Assembly: GCA_963733845.1 (NCBI GenBank)
Contig: CAVTEM010000007.1
Span: forward strand, 806,001 to 870,000
DNA length: 64,000 bases
Direction: 5' to 3'
From: DATFQE01 sp963733845
GTDB lineage: Bacteria > Actinomycetota > Thermoleophilia > Gaiellales > Gaiellaceae
Positions within the stretch are counted from its first letter, which is position 1. The number at the start of each line of letters is the position of its first letter. The notes under the pieces were generated by a model. It was not told the origin of the DNA. It searched no databases and worked only from the letters and a program-made list of their open reading frames with translations. Below, piece by piece: positions 45,932 to 55,415 of this stretch. A program made the translations under genes and the position numbers.

Positions 45932-47356
45932 GTGGTGACCGTGGTCGGCGAGGTCGTCGCTGAACGCTACGAGCTCGAGGAGCTCGTAGGGACCGGCGGG
46001 ATGTCCAGCGTCTTCAGGGCGCGTGACCGCCTGCTCGAGCGGCCCGTCGCGCTGAAGATCCTGCACCCGCACTACGTGGCCGACCCCGACTACGTGGAGC
46101 GCTTCCGCCGCGAGGCCCGAGCGGTCGCGCAGCTCGCGCATCCGAACATCGTCACCGTGATCGACCGCGGCGAGCAGGACGGCCGCCAGTTCATCGTCTT
46201 CGAGTACATCGAGGGTGAGAACCTGAAGCAGGTCGTCAACCGCGAGGGGGCGCTGCCCGTGCGGGACGCGGTCGAGCTGACGATCCAGGTGGCGCGGGCG
46301 CTCGGCTACGCGCACGAGCGCGGGATCGTCCACAGGGACGTCAAGCCCCAGAACGTGATCCTGAACGAGGACGGGCGCGCGAAGGTGACCGACTTCGGGA
46401 TCGCGCGCTCCGTCGATGTCGACGGCTTCACGCAGACGGGCACCGTCGTCGGCACGAGCGACTACATCGCGCCCGAGCAGGCGCAGGGGCGTGAGGTCGA
46501 CGCGCACACGGACGTCTACTCGCTCGGCGTCGTGCTCTACGAGCTGCTGACCGGCGAGGTGCCGTTCGGCGGCGAGAACTTCGTCGCCGTCGCGATGCAG
46601 CACGTGCACCAGCCGGTTCCGAGCGTGCTCGAGCGGCGCGGAGACGTGCCCGCGCGGCTCGACTTCGTCCTGCGGCGCGCTCTGGCCAAGGAGCCCGCGG
46701 ACCGGTACGGCTCGATGGACGAGTTCGTCGCCGACCTGGAGGTCTCGCTGCGCGAGCTCGACGGCTACGGCGACGAGTCCGAGCGCACGCTCGTCGTTCC
46801 TGCTCGGGTCGAGGCGCTCACGCCGGCGGCAGGCGGCCACCCGATCTTCCTGATCCTGCTCGCGCTCGGCGTGCTCGCCGCGGCTGCCGCCGTGTTCCTA
46901 CTCGTCGACGGCGTCCAGAACAAGGGCGGCTCATCCGACTCGCCCTCGCCGTCATCTGTGCGCCTGGCCGCGGTAGGCGCCTTCGACCCCGAGGGGGGCG
47001 ACGGCGAGCATCCGGAGGCCGTGCCGGCGGCCACCGACGGCGACGCGGCGAGCTACTGGACGACCGAGCGGTACAGCGACTTCACCAAGTCGGGGGTCGG
47101 GATCGTGGTCGAGTCACGGCCCGCCGCTGGTCTCGACGAGCTCACGGTCACGACCGATACGCCCGGCTTCCCGGCCAAGATCCGGGCGAGCAACAACGCG
47201 GGCGGCGGCTTCGTGGACGTCTCGGAGGAGCAGACCGTCGAGGGCACGACCACGTTCGACCTGGACACGAAGGACGAGCAGTACCGCTACTACCTCGTCT
47301 GGCTGAAGCTGCCCGAGGGCGGCGTCGCCCACGTCAACGGGGTAAGCGCCGGCTAG
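45932..47356 (+). CDS. Membrane Ser/Thr protein kinase with extracellular discoidin-like domain
   Basis: A 474-residue Hanks-type kinase. Lys42 (VALKIL), Asp136 (HRDVKPQN) and DFGIARS are intact. One membrane helix (about 308-327, PIFLILLALGVLAAAAAVFL) leads to an outer domain of about 140 residues (DGDAASYWTTERYSDFTKSG, LDELTVTTDTPGFPAKIRAS, YYLVWLKLP). That pattern resembles the galactose-binding discoidin-like domain found after the pseudokinase of MurJ/MviN. It has no PASTA repeats. The GTG at 45932 has a GGGAGG ribosome site. It is convergent with ddl, overlapping by four bases. Confidence 0.87.
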   Translation: MVTVVGEVVAERYELEELVGTGGMSSVFRARDRLLERPVALKILHPHYVADPDYVERFRREARAVAQLAHPNIVTVIDRGEQDGRQFIVFEYIEGENLKQVVNREGALPVRDAVELTIQVARALGYAHERGIVHRDVKPQNVILNEDGRAKVTDFGIARSVDVDGFTQTGTVVGTSDYIAPEQAQGREVDAHTDVYSLGVVLYELLTGEVPFGGENFVAVAMQHVHQPVPSVLERRGDVPARLDFVLRRALAKEPADRYGSMDEFVADLEVSLRELDGYGDESERTLVVPARVEALTPAAGGHPIFLILLALGVLAAAAAVFLLVDGVQNKGGSSDSPSPSSVRLAAVGAFDPEGGDGEHPEAVPAATDGDAASYWTTERYSDFTKSGVGIVVESRPAAGLDELTVTTDTPGFPAKIRASNNAGGGFVDVSEEQTVEGTTTFDLDTKDEQYRYYLVWLKLPEGGVAHVNGVSAG

Positions 47357-48435
47357 TACTTCAGGCGCGAGCGCCGCTCGTGCCGCTCGATCGCCAGCTG
47401 GATCAACCGCTCGAGCAGCTCCGGATACGGGATTCCGGAGGCTTCGAAGAGCTTGGCGTAGACGCTCGTGGCCGTGAAGCCCGGGATCGTGTTCAGCTCG
47501 TTGATCACGACCTCGCCGTCCTCGCGCACGAAGCAGTCGGCGCGGGCCATGCCCTCGCACTCGCTCGCGACGAAGGCCTGGACGGAGAGGTCCTGGACCC
47601 GCTGCGCGGTCTCCTCCGGGATCCTCGCCGGGACGATCAGCTCCATGCCGCCCTCGTCGTACTTGGCCGAGTAGTCGTACCACTCGGCGTGGGCGACGAT
47701 CTCGCCGACCAGCGACGCCGTCGGCGGCGTGTCGAGGTTGCCGAGCACGCTGCACTCGACCTCGGTGCCGGCGACGAACTCCTCGATCAGCACCTTCTCG
47801 TCGTGCTCGCGGGCCAGCGCGACCGCAGGTCCGAGCTCCCCCTCGTCGTGCACCTTCGTGATCCCGACAGACGAGCCCAGGCGCGCGGGCTTCACGAAGA
47901 CGGGGTAACCGAACGGGTTCTCGATCGGGTCGCGAAGCCGGATCGCGTGGTGTCGAGCCACCGGGATCCCACTGTCGCGCAGGATCTTCTTGAACAGGTC
48001 CTTGTCCATGCACACCGCGGAGGCGGCGACCCCCGGGCCCACGTACGGCACGTCCGCGAGCTCGAGCAGTCCCTGCACGGTCCCGTCCTCGCCGAACGGC
48101 CCGTGCAGGACGGGCAGCACCACGTCGACCGAAGTGAGCGTGGCCGGCACCGCCCCGTCCGCCGCGGGCACCGGCAGCGTCTCGCCGGGCGCTTCCGAGC
48201 CAAGTGACAGTCTGTTACTTGCCTCGGTTTCGAGCTCCGGAACGGTTTTCGGATCAAGTGACAGTCTGTTACTTGCTCCCAGGGCCCAGCTTCCGTCGCG
48301 CCCGATCTCGACCTGGACCACGTCGTGGCCCGCGCCTTCGAGGGCCTCGACCACCGACTCGGCCGACGCGCGGGAGATCTCGTGCTCGCTCGAACGGCCG
48401 CCGAGGATCACGGCGACCCGGTGCTTGCGGCTCAC
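47353..48435 (-). CDS. ddl: D-alanine--D-alanine ligase with an in-frame repeat insertion
   Basis: A 360-residue ATP-grasp enzyme making D-Ala-D-Ala for peptidoglycan. Core motifs are VILGGRSSEHEISR (substrate loop), LPVLHGPFGEDGTVQG, PYVGPG, VKPARLGSSVGI, and ELNTIPGFT at the active site. Between GRDGSWALG and VDVVLPV, a variable linker in this family, lie two copies of SNRLSL in the frame, written by a duplicated 22-base palindromic repeat. The catalytic core is untouched. The GTG start overlaps the pknB stop (GTGA), making it the last gene of the cell-wall operon. Confidence 0.93.
   Translation of the reverse strand: MSRKHRVAVILGGRSSEHEISRASAESVVEALEGAGHDVVQVEIGRDGSWALGASNRLSLDPKTVPELETEASNRLSLGSEAPGETLPVPAADGAVPATLTSVDVVLPVLHGPFGEDGTVQGLLELADVPYVGPGVAASAVCMDKDLFKKILRDSGIPVARHHAIRLRDPIENPFGYPVFVKPARLGSSVGITKVHDEGELGPAVALAREHDEKVLIEEFVAGTEVECSVLGNLDTPPTASLVGEIVAHAEWYDYSAKYDEGGMELIVPARIPEETAQRVQDLSVQAFVASECEGMARADCFVREDGEVVINELNTIPGFTATSVYAKLFEASGIPYPELLERLIQLAIERHERRSRLKY
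48201..48222. repeat. 22-base palindromic repeat inside ddl, copy A
   Basis: Begins CAAGTGACAGTCTG and ends TTACTTGC, identical to 48255-48276. CAAGTGAC pairs with GTTACTTG apart from one mismatch, so it can form a small hairpin. It encodes ASNRLSL on the minus strand. Confidence 0.85.
48255..48276. repeat. 22-base palindromic repeat inside ddl, copy B
   Basis: An exact direct copy of 48201-48222, 54 bases away (18 codons), so both copies are read in the same frame as SNRLSL. The central block is related to the arms of the hairpin at 37326-37421. Confidence 0.85.
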
Positions 48436-50334
48436 TGCTCGTCGGAGAAGCGGCCGACGAAGATCACGATCGTCGAGCCCTCCTCGACGCGGTCGCCGCC
48501 CTCCGGGTCCTGCGCGACCACGAGGCCGTCCTCGGCCGGGTCGTCGGTCGGGTCGTCGGAGACGGAGACGGTCAGGCCGGCGCCCTCGATCTCCAGACGC
48601 GCACTCTCCTCGTCGAGGCCGACGACGTCCGGGACGGCCACGTCGTCAGGGCCCTTGGAGACGATCACGGTGACGGTCGCGCCGCGCTGCAGCTCCGTTC
48701 CAGCCGGCGGCCGCGTCTCGATCACCGTGCCCGACGCGATGTTCGACGTCTGGTCGGAGCGCCGTACGACGAACCCGGCGGCCTGCAGCTGGGCCTCGGC
48801 GTCGTCGTAGCTGCCGCCGACGACGTTCGGAACGGCGACCGGCTTGACGCCCTGGGAGACGTTGATGCGGACGCGGGTGTCCTCGACGACGCGCTTCCCC
48901 TCGCCGGGGTCCTGCGCGATCACGGTGCCCTCGGGCTTGTCCGAGAAGACGTTCACGGGGTTTGCCTCCAGGCCGGCGTCTTTCAGGCGCGCGACGGCCT
49001 CGGCGACGCTGAGCCCGACCACGTTGGGAACGTCCACCTTCCGTTTCCCCTGCGAGACGTGGATCGTGACGATGTTCCCGCGCTCGATCCGCTCGCCCGC
49101 CTCGGGGTCCTGGTCGAAGACGATGCCCTCCTGCCGTCGTGTCGTTGAACTCCCTCACGACCCTCGGCTCCAGGTCGCGGTCGAGGATGTTGTTGAACGC
49201 GAGCGCCTCCTCCTGGCCCTCGAGCAGGGGCACCGCGACGGGCTTGTTCGCGTTCAGCTCGTCCTGGATCCGCTCGTAGGCGTAGAGGCCCGCCACGACG
49301 GCGGCCACGACGAGCCCGAGTGCGAGCAGCCAGGGCCAGATCGAGCGTCGGCCAGGGGGCGTCTCCTCGTACTGGTAGCCGCCCTGCGGCGCGTAGGGCG
49401 GGGGCGGCGCTCGGCGCGTGACCGCGGTCGGCGCCGCATCCGAGATTCCCGCGCCTGCGAGGACTGCCGTGGCTGCCTCGGCGGTCGCGTCGGTGACGGG
49501 CAGGCCCGCGGCCACGCGTCCGAGCTCCGCGTCCATCTCCTCGGCGGACTGGAAGCGCTCGCGCGGATCCTTTGCCAGGGCGCGCAGGACGACGAGGTCG
49601 AGGTCCTCGGGGACGTCCGGTCGCTCCGTGGACGGCGGCTGCGGGACTGCCGAGATGTGCTTCATCGCGATCTCGACCGGGGTGTCGCCGGTGAACGGGA
49701 CCGAGCCGGTGAGCATCTCGTAGAGCACGATGCCGACCGAGTAGAGGTCGGAGCGCTGGTCGACGGGAGCCCCGCGCGCCTGCTCCGGCGAGAGGTACTG
49801 CGCGGTGCCGATGATCGAGCCGGCCTCGGTCATCTGGCTCGCCCCCGCCCGCGCGATGCCGAAGTCGGTCACCTTCAGGCGGCCGTCGGTGTCCACGAGC
49901 ACGTTGTGCGGCTTGATGTCCCGGTGGACGATCCCCTTCTTGTGGGCGAAGCGCACGGCGCCGAGGATCTGCCGGATGTACGCGACCGCCCGGTCGATCG
50001 GCAGCGGGCCGCGGGCGACGATCAGCTCCTTGAGCGAGCGCCCCTCGATGTACTCCATCGCGATGTAGTAGGTGCCCTCGGCCTCGCCGCGGTCGTAGAT
50101 CGAGACGATGTTGGGATGCGAGAGCGAGGCGGCGTTCTTGGCCTCGCGGCGGAAGCGCTCGACGAACTGCTCGTCGGTCGCGTGCTTCTCGTCCAGGACC
50201 TTGATCGCGACCCGCCGGCCGAGCTCCTCGTCCTCGGCCAGGTAGACGTTCGCCATCCCGCCCGAGCCGAGCCGCCGGATCACGCGGTAGCGCCCGTCGA
50301 AGAGGGTGTTGATCAGGGTGTCTTGGACGGCCAT
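48432..50334 (-). CDS. pknB: PASTA-domain Ser/Thr protein kinase PknB (one frameshift)
   Basis: A membrane kinase coordinating cell-wall growth and division. The kinase domain has Lys45 (VAIKVL), Asp139 (HRDIKPHN) and DFGIARAG. A Pro-rich linker and one helix (about 330-350, WPWLLALGLVVAAVVAGLYA) lead to four extracellular PASTA domains, each beginning V-P-x-x-x-G (VAVPLLEG, VDVPNVVG, VAVPNVVG, VAVPDVVG), which sense peptidoglycan fragments. One surplus base near 49130-49135 interrupts the first PASTA domain. Correcting it gives about 633 residues, the usual length. Confidence 0.92.
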
Positions 50335-50354
50335 GGCCCTTCCGACTTCAAAGG

Positions 50355-51848
50355 TTAGGTATTCGACTGCGACGGTAGAAGTGCCTGCAAAACGGCCTTC
50401 GCGATCGGGGCCGCATGCTCGCCGCCGGTACCGCTCGTGGCCTCGACCACGACGGCGACGGCGACCTTCGGGTCGTCCGCGGGCGCGAAGGTGATGAACC
50501 AGACCGTGTTGCGGCCGGCGACGCCGGTCTCGGCGGTGCCGGTCTTCCCGGCGACGACCACGCCGGGGATCTGGGCCGCCGTGCCGGTGCCCGTCGCCAC
50601 GGCGGCGCTCATCATCTCGGTCAGCTGGGCCGCGGTCTGCGGGCTGACCGCGCGCCCGAGCTCCCTGGGGCGGGTGTTGCGGATGACGGTGCCGTCGGGC
50701 GCCCGGATCCGCTGGACGACGTGCGGCTCCATCACGACCCCGCCGTTGGCGACGCCTGCCGCCACCATCGCCATCTGCAGCGGCGTCACCTGCAGGCGCT
50801 CCTGGCCGAAGGCGAGCCGGCCGGGGTCGACCTGGCCCGCGTTCTCGGGCTCGAACAGCTTCCCGTCCTCGTACAGCCCGCTCGGGCGCCGCTCGTTCAC
50901 CGGCGTCTCCAGCGGCGGCACCGCGTAGAAGCCGTACCGCTTCATGTAGTCGACGATCGGCTTCGGCCCCATCTCCTTGCCGATGTTGCAGAAGACCGAG
51001 TTGATCGAGTTCACGAGCGCCTGGATCAGCGTCACCCGGCCGTAGACGGCGGGCCCGCTCTGGTCGGAGTAGTTCGTCACCTTGCGGCCGTACTCGACGC
51101 AGAAGCCCGGGTCGACGAAGGTCGAGTTGGGCTCGTACTTGCCGGTGTCGAGCCCTGCCGATGCGGTCACGACCTTGAAGATCGAGCCGGGGACGTACTG
51201 GCCGAACGTGGCCCGGTTCACCAGCGGCGACGGCGACGGGCAGGGAGCCTGAGTCTTGAGGATCTTCGCGTAGCCGCCGGGCTTGTCCATCAGATTCGGG
51301 TCGAAGCTGGGCACGTTCGCCATCACGAGAACGCGGCCCGTCTTCGGCTCCAGCGCGACCACCGCCCCGCAGCGGCCGGCCAGCTGCTCGTAGGCGACCT
51401 TCTGCGCGCCCGGCCGCAGCGTCGTGATCAGGTCGTTGCCCTCGATCGTCCCGCCGCGCAGCTTGTCGAGCGTCGTGTCGAGGACCGTGCTCAGGTTCGC
51501 GTTCGAGGCGGTCAGGTAGTCGTTCATCGAGCGCTCGAGCCCGGCCCGCGACCGCACCGCCGTCGAGTACCCGACCACGTGGGCCGTCCGCCCACCCTGG
51601 GGGTAGCGGCGGAAGTAGAGCGTCTTGCCCTGCACCTTGCGGACGATGCGCCGCGCGAGGTAGGTGCGGCCGTCGGCGGCGAAGATCTCGCCGCGCTTGA
51701 TCTGGAACTGCGCCACCCGCTGGATCGCGTTGTCCTGCCGGTCGGCCAGCCCCGCGGCGGCCCAGCTCTGCCAGTAGGTCGTGGCAACGATCAGCGCGGC
51801 GAGCAGGACGAGCGCGGCGACGGCGACGTGGGTGATCTGCCGGTTCAT
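50355..51848 (-). CDS. pbpA: Class B penicillin-binding protein PbpA
   Basis: A 497-residue transpeptidase that cross-links peptidoglycan. One N-terminal helix (HVAVAALVLLAALIVATTY) anchors it. The active-site serine is Ser222 (PGSIFK), followed by SxN in VNSINSVF and KTG in AGKTGTAETG. The ATG overlaps the rodA stop (ATGA), and such PBP/RodA pairs polymerise and cross-link septal or polar wall together. The order matches mycobacterial pbpA. Confidence 0.95.
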   Translation of the reverse strand: MNRQITHVAVAALVLLAALIVATTYWQSWAAAGLADRQDNAIQRVAQFQIKRGEIFAADGRTYLARRIVRKVQGKTLYFRRYPQGGRTAHVVGYSTAVRSRAGLERSMNDYLTASNANLSTVLDTTLDKLRGGTIEGNDLITTLRPGAQKVAYEQLAGRCGAVVALEPKTGRVLVMANVPSFDPNLMDKPGGYAKILKTQAPCPSPSPLVNRATFGQYVPGSIFKVVTASAGLDTGKYEPNSTFVDPGFCVEYGRKVTNYSDQSGPAVYGRVTLIQALVNSINSVFCNIGKEMGPKPIVDYMKRYGFYAVPPLETPVNERRPSGLYEDGKLFEPENAGQVDPGRLAFGQERLQVTPLQMAMVAAGVANGGVVMEPHVVQRIRAPDGTVIRNTRPRELGRAVSPQTAAQLTEMMSAAVATGTGTAAQIPGVVVAGKTGTAETGVAGRNTVWFITFAPADDPKVAVAVVVEATSGTGGEHAAPIAKAVLQALLPSQSNT

Positions 51849-53113
51849 CTGCCGCTCAGACGGGCGTTGGCCCGGTTGGAGATCAGCAGGAGGCCCGCGA
51901 GCAGCAGGAAGTTCGCGAGCAGGCTCGATCCGCCGTAGCTGACGAACGGAAGCGTGATCCCGGTCAGTGGGATCAGCCGCACGACGCCGCCGACGATGAT
52001 GAACGTCTGCAGCGCGAAGCCGAAGGTCAGGCCGACGGCGAGGAGCTTGGAGAAGCCGTCGGTGGCGAGCAGCGCGATCCGGAAGCCGCGCAGCGCGAAG
52101 ACCATGAACACGAGCAAGAGCGCGGCCGAGCCGACGAGCCCCAGCTCCTGCGAGAGCGCCGAATAGATGAAGTCCGTCTTCAGGAACGGGATCACGTAGT
52201 CGCCCTCGATCGTCGTGAACGTCCCCTTGCCGAGCCCGGTCCCGCCGAAGCCCCCGTTCGCCATCGAGTAGTGCGACTGCACGATCTGGTAGCCCTCGTC
52301 GTCGGCGAGGGGCCAGGGGTCGCGCCAGACCGAGACGCGTTCCTGCACGCGCGGGACGATCTGGTAGACGACGGTCGCGCCGGCCACGAACAGCACCGCT
52401 CCCGCCGCGACGAACCAGGCGCGGGCGGTGGCCACGTAGAGCATCGCGAGGAAGATCCCGAAGTACAGGAGCCCGCTGCCGAGGTCGTTGGTCTGGAAGA
52501 GGACGAGCATCGCGCCGCCCCAGATCACGAGCAATGGCCCGAAGTCCTTGAGGCGACCCTGGGCGAGCACCTCCCGCTTCTCGCGCAGGTAGCCGGCGAG
52601 GAAGACGATCAGCAGGATCTTGGCCAGCTCGCCCGGCTGGAACTGGAAGGAGCCGATTCCGACCCAGAGGTTGGCGCCGTTGACCGTCCTCCCGATCCCG
52701 GGCATGGCCGGCAGCACCAGTAGCAGCAGGGCCGCGAGCCCGAACAGGTACCGGTAGCTCTCGATGCGCCGGAAGTCCCTGCGCAGCAGGAAGAGCGTCG
52801 CCGCGAAGAGCCCGACCCCGATCACCACCCAGAGCCCCTGCCGGAACGCGTCGTCGGGGTTGAGCCGGTAGATCTCGGTCACCCCGATCGCGGTCAGCAG
52901 GGCGGCGATCGGCAGCAGGTACGGGTCGGCGTAGGGAACGCAGATGCGGGCGACGATGTGCGCCGCCAGGTACAGCGCAAAGAAGAAGCCCGCATAGGAG
53001 AGCGAGCTGGTGGAGATCACCTCCTGGCGCGCGATGTAGACGCTCGCGAAGCCGATCGCCGTCAACGCGCCGACGACCGTCAGGTTCAGGAGCTCGCGGT
53101 TGCGGTAGCTCAC
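51845..53113 (-). CDS. rodA: SEDS-family glycosyltransferase RodA/FtsW
   Basis: A 422-residue, ten-helix peptidoglycan polymerase. Conserved features are the loop GANLWVGIGSFQFQPGELAK with the catalytic-region motif QPGELAK, and the C-terminal LTGITLPFVSYGGSSLLANF. The GTG at 53113 overlaps the phosphatase stop (GTGA) and was chosen over a start 36 bases earlier. It is adjacent to pbpA, its probable partner. Confidence 0.94.
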   Translation of the reverse strand: MSYRNRELLNLTVVGALTAIGFASVYIARQEVISTSSLSYAGFFFALYLAAHIVARICVPYADPYLLPIAALLTAIGVTEIYRLNPDDAFRQGLWVVIGVGLFAATLFLLRRDFRRIESYRYLFGLAALLLLVLPAMPGIGRTVNGANLWVGIGSFQFQPGELAKILLIVFLAGYLREKREVLAQGRLKDFGPLLVIWGGAMLVLFQTNDLGSGLLYFGIFLAMLYVATARAWFVAAGAVLFVAGATVVYQIVPRVQERVSVWRDPWPLADDEGYQIVQSHYSMANGGFGGTGLGKGTFTTIEGDYVIPFLKTDFIYSALSQELGLVGSAALLLVFMVFALRGFRIALLATDGFSKLLAVGLTFGFALQTFIIVGGVVRLIPLTGITLPFVSYGGSSLLANFLLLAGLLLISNRANARLSGR

Positions 53114-54129
53114 GGCAGGATCGCCGCCTCGCCGCTCGACGCCGCCCACAGCAGGAGCAGCGCCACCACGACGAGGAAGACCAGCAGTGCGAGCAGCGCC
53201 CAGAGGCTGCCGCGGCGCCGGCTGCGCTGCTCCGAGGGAGCCTCGCCCGCCGCGGCCGCCTGCCGCTCGAGATCCTCGACGCTCACGACCATCGTCTCGA
53301 CCACGGGCGCTGCGTCCAGCCCGGCGAGCGTGTCCTCGTCGTCGGGCTGGGGCTCCTCGTCGGCCTCGTCCGTCGCCGCGACCGCCTGCATCGGGCGCGT
53401 GACCCCCTCGTCGTCGCCGTCGAGAGCGAAGACGACGACGGTGATGTTGTCGTCGCCGCCGCCGCGGTTCGCGGCGGCGATCAGCGCCTTCGTCGCCGCC
53501 TGGAGGTCGCCGCGGTTGTCGCGGACGATGCCGAGGATCGCCTGGTCGCTGACCATGCCGCTCAGCCCGTCCGAGCAGAGCAGGTAGATGTCGTCCGGCT
53601 CGGTGTCCACGACGAAGGTGTCCACGTCGACGTCGGGGTCGGTGCCGAGGGCGCGGGTGATCACCGAACGCTGCGGGTGCACCTCGGCCTCCTCGCGCGT
53701 GAGCTTGCCGCTGCGGATCAGCTCGCCGACCAGCGAGTGGTCGTCGGTCAGCTGGTCGAGCTGCTCGTCCCGGATCCGGTAGGCGCGCGAGTCGCCGACG
53801 TGACCGAAGGTGATGTGCTCCCGGTCCGAGTCCACGAGCGCCACGGTCATCGTCGTGCCCATTCCGGCGGCCTCGGCGTCCTCACTCGCGCGCGTGTAGA
53901 CGCGGCGGTTCGCCTCCTGGATCAGCTCGACGACGTACTCCTCGTCGTCACCGCCGAGGTCGGGGCGCAGCTGGAGCGCCTCGACGGCGAGCCCGGAGGC
54001 GACCTCGCCCGCCTTCGCCCCGCCCATCCCGTCGGCGATCGCGAACAACGGCGGGTCGTGGACGTAGGAGTCCTCGTTGTGGCGCCGCTTGCGGCCGGGG
54101 TGCGTCAGGTGGGCTGTGCGCAGGCTCAC
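53110..54129 (-). CDS. pstP: PP2C-family Ser/Thr protein phosphatase PstP
   Basis: A 339-residue phosphatase that reverses PknB-type phosphorylation. Metal-binding motifs are RRHNEDSY, FAIADGMGG, GHVGDSRAYR, LLCSDGLSGM and GGGDDNITVVV. A C-terminal membrane helix (LWALLALLVFLVVVALLLLW) anchors it with the catalytic domain in the cytoplasm. Unlike the mycobacterial enzyme it has almost no external domain after the helix. GTGA overlaps link it to fhaB and rodA. Confidence 0.94.
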   Translation of the reverse strand: MSLRTAHLTHPGRKRRHNEDSYVHDPPLFAIADGMGGAKAGEVASGLAVEALQLRPDLGGDDEEYVVELIQEANRRVYTRASEDAEAAGMGTTMTVALVDSDREHITFGHVGDSRAYRIRDEQLDQLTDDHSLVGELIRSGKLTREEAEVHPQRSVITRALGTDPDVDVDTFVVDTEPDDIYLLCSDGLSGMVSDQAILGIVRDNRGDLQAATKALIAAANRGGGDDNITVVVFALDGDDEGVTRPMQAVAATDEADEEPQPDDEDTLAGLDAAPVVETMVVSVEDLERQAAAAGEAPSEQRSRRRGSLWALLALLVFLVVVALLLLWAASSGEAAILP

Positions 54130-54611
54130 TGTTCGAACCTCAGATCTGTCTCGCCGACCCGGATCACGTCGCCCGGCTTGAGCCGCCGCGGCTGCGAGAC
54201 CTGGGAACCGTTCAGGAACGTTCCGTTCGTCGAGCCGATGTCCTGGAGCCACACGCCGTCGCGTCGCGGCTCCACCCGGGCGTGCTGCGCGGAGGCGAAC
54301 TCGTCCGCGTCGAGTGGGAGGTCGTTCTCGTGGCCGCGGCCGATCGTGACCGGCGCGGAGTTCAGCTGATGGCGCTCGCCCTCGACCAGGGCCGGGCTGC
54401 GCAGGACGACCAGCTCGCCGGTCTGCAGCTCGGACGGCTGGCGCAGCGCGGCGGCTTGTTCGGGGTCGAGGATGAAACTTTCCTGCGGCAAACGAAGATC
54501 CTTGCTGGCCGTGCGGACGATGCGCCAGATGAAGAGGTAGAGGATGACGAGGAACGCGAGCTTGAGCCCGAGCAGCAGCTCTTCGACCTCGACCGTTGAG
54601 ACGGCTATCAC
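54126..54611 (-). CDS. fhaB: FHA-domain protein FhaB (FipA-like)
   Basis: A 161-residue protein with an N-terminal membrane helix (LKLAFLVILYLFIWRIV) and a C-terminal FHA domain (APVTIGRGHENDL, SAQHARV, DIGSTNGTFLNG), which binds phosphothreonine on kinase substrates. The GTG start overlaps the fhaA stop. In mycobacteria the equivalent protein links phospho-signalling to division. Confidence 0.92.
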   Translation of the reverse strand: MIAVSTVEVEELLLGLKLAFLVILYLFIWRIVRTASKDLRLPQESFILDPEQAAALRQPSELQTGELVVLRSPALVEGERHQLNSAPVTIGRGHENDLPLDADEFASAQHARVEPRRDGVWLQDIGSTNGTFLNGSQVSQPRRLKPGDVIRVGETDLRFEQ

Positions 54612-55387
54612 TGGAATGAGCGACCGAAGACTAGCTCCGTCGACCCCACGGTCATACGGTCTGTGTCCTCGAGCTTCGCGCGCTTGACCCGCTTGCCGTT
54701 GACCTCGAGCCCGTTGGTCGAGCCGAGGTCGACGATCCAGTAGGTCGTTCCTTCCTGGCGGATCTCCGCATGGTGGCGCGAGACGTTGGGGTCCTCGAGC
54801 CGGATGTCGCAGTCCCGCGAGCGCCCGACGACGACGCTGCGCTTGTCGATCGGGTGGCGCTGTCCGTCGATCGTGACGGAGACCAGCTCGCGCTCGACGC
54901 CGAGCTCCTCCGGCGTGGCCGCCTCGGTGGGCTGGGGCGCGCGCGGCCGGTAGACCATCGTCGCGCCGGGCAGCTCCTGCGGTTCCGGGATGCCCTCCTC
55001 CGCCGGCGGGGCACCCTTCGGCTGCACCATCCGCGTGGCGATCCCGAACTCGCCCATGTCGAGGTCGTCGTCGGTCTCCATCTTCACCTTCGGTGGCGTG
55101 AGCAGCGCGTAGCGCTCCCTCCGCGCCTGCTCGGCGAGGTAGTCCTGGAGCTCCATCAGCAGCGAGCTCTCGTAGCTCTCGAACTGCTCGCGATCCTGGG
55201 GGGAGAGGTAGACGGTGTACTCGTTGGGCACGTAGACGCGCGAGACCGAGACCGTACGGTGGTCGTCCATCTCCTTGGCCAGCTTCCTGGCCAGCTCAAC
55301 GGGTTGGACGTGCGTGCGGAACGCACGGCCGAAAACGCCCTCGAACAGCGCCTCGATCTTGCCTTCGATGGTCCGCAGCATGCTCAC
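54608..55387 (-). CDS. fhaA: FHA-domain protein FhaA with DUF3662 domain
   Basis: About 259 residues. The N-terminal DUF3662 domain (TIEGKIEALFEGVFGRAFRT, VQPVELARKLAKEMDDHRTV) is followed by a C-terminal FHA domain (KRSVVVGRSRDCDI, NVSRHHAEI, DLGSTNGLEVNG). FhaA proteins recruit phosphorylated MviN to regulate wall synthesis. The start is GTG at 55387 or ATG at 55381. The upstream kinase is open in the same frame without a stop, so a fused product cannot be excluded. Confidence 0.9.
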   Translation of the reverse strand: MSMLRTIEGKIEALFEGVFGRAFRTHVQPVELARKLAKEMDDHRTVSVSRVYVPNEYTVYLSPQDREQFESYESSLLMELQDYLAEQARRERYALLTPPKVKMETDDDLDMGEFGIATRMVQPKGAPPAEEGIPEPQELPGATMVYRPRAPQPTEAATPEELGVERELVSVTIDGQRHPIDKRSVVVGRSRDCDIRLEDPNVSRHHAEIRQEGTTYWIVDLGSTNGLEVNGKRVKRAKLEDTDRMTVGSTELVFGRSFQ

Positions 55388-55415
55388 GCCCGGAAGGGTA
55401 ACGCGCGGTGCTCGC

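Noticed and set aside
48201..48276. CRISPR array
   Set aside because: There are only two repeats, they lie in frame inside ddl, the spacer is coding, and no cas genes are present.
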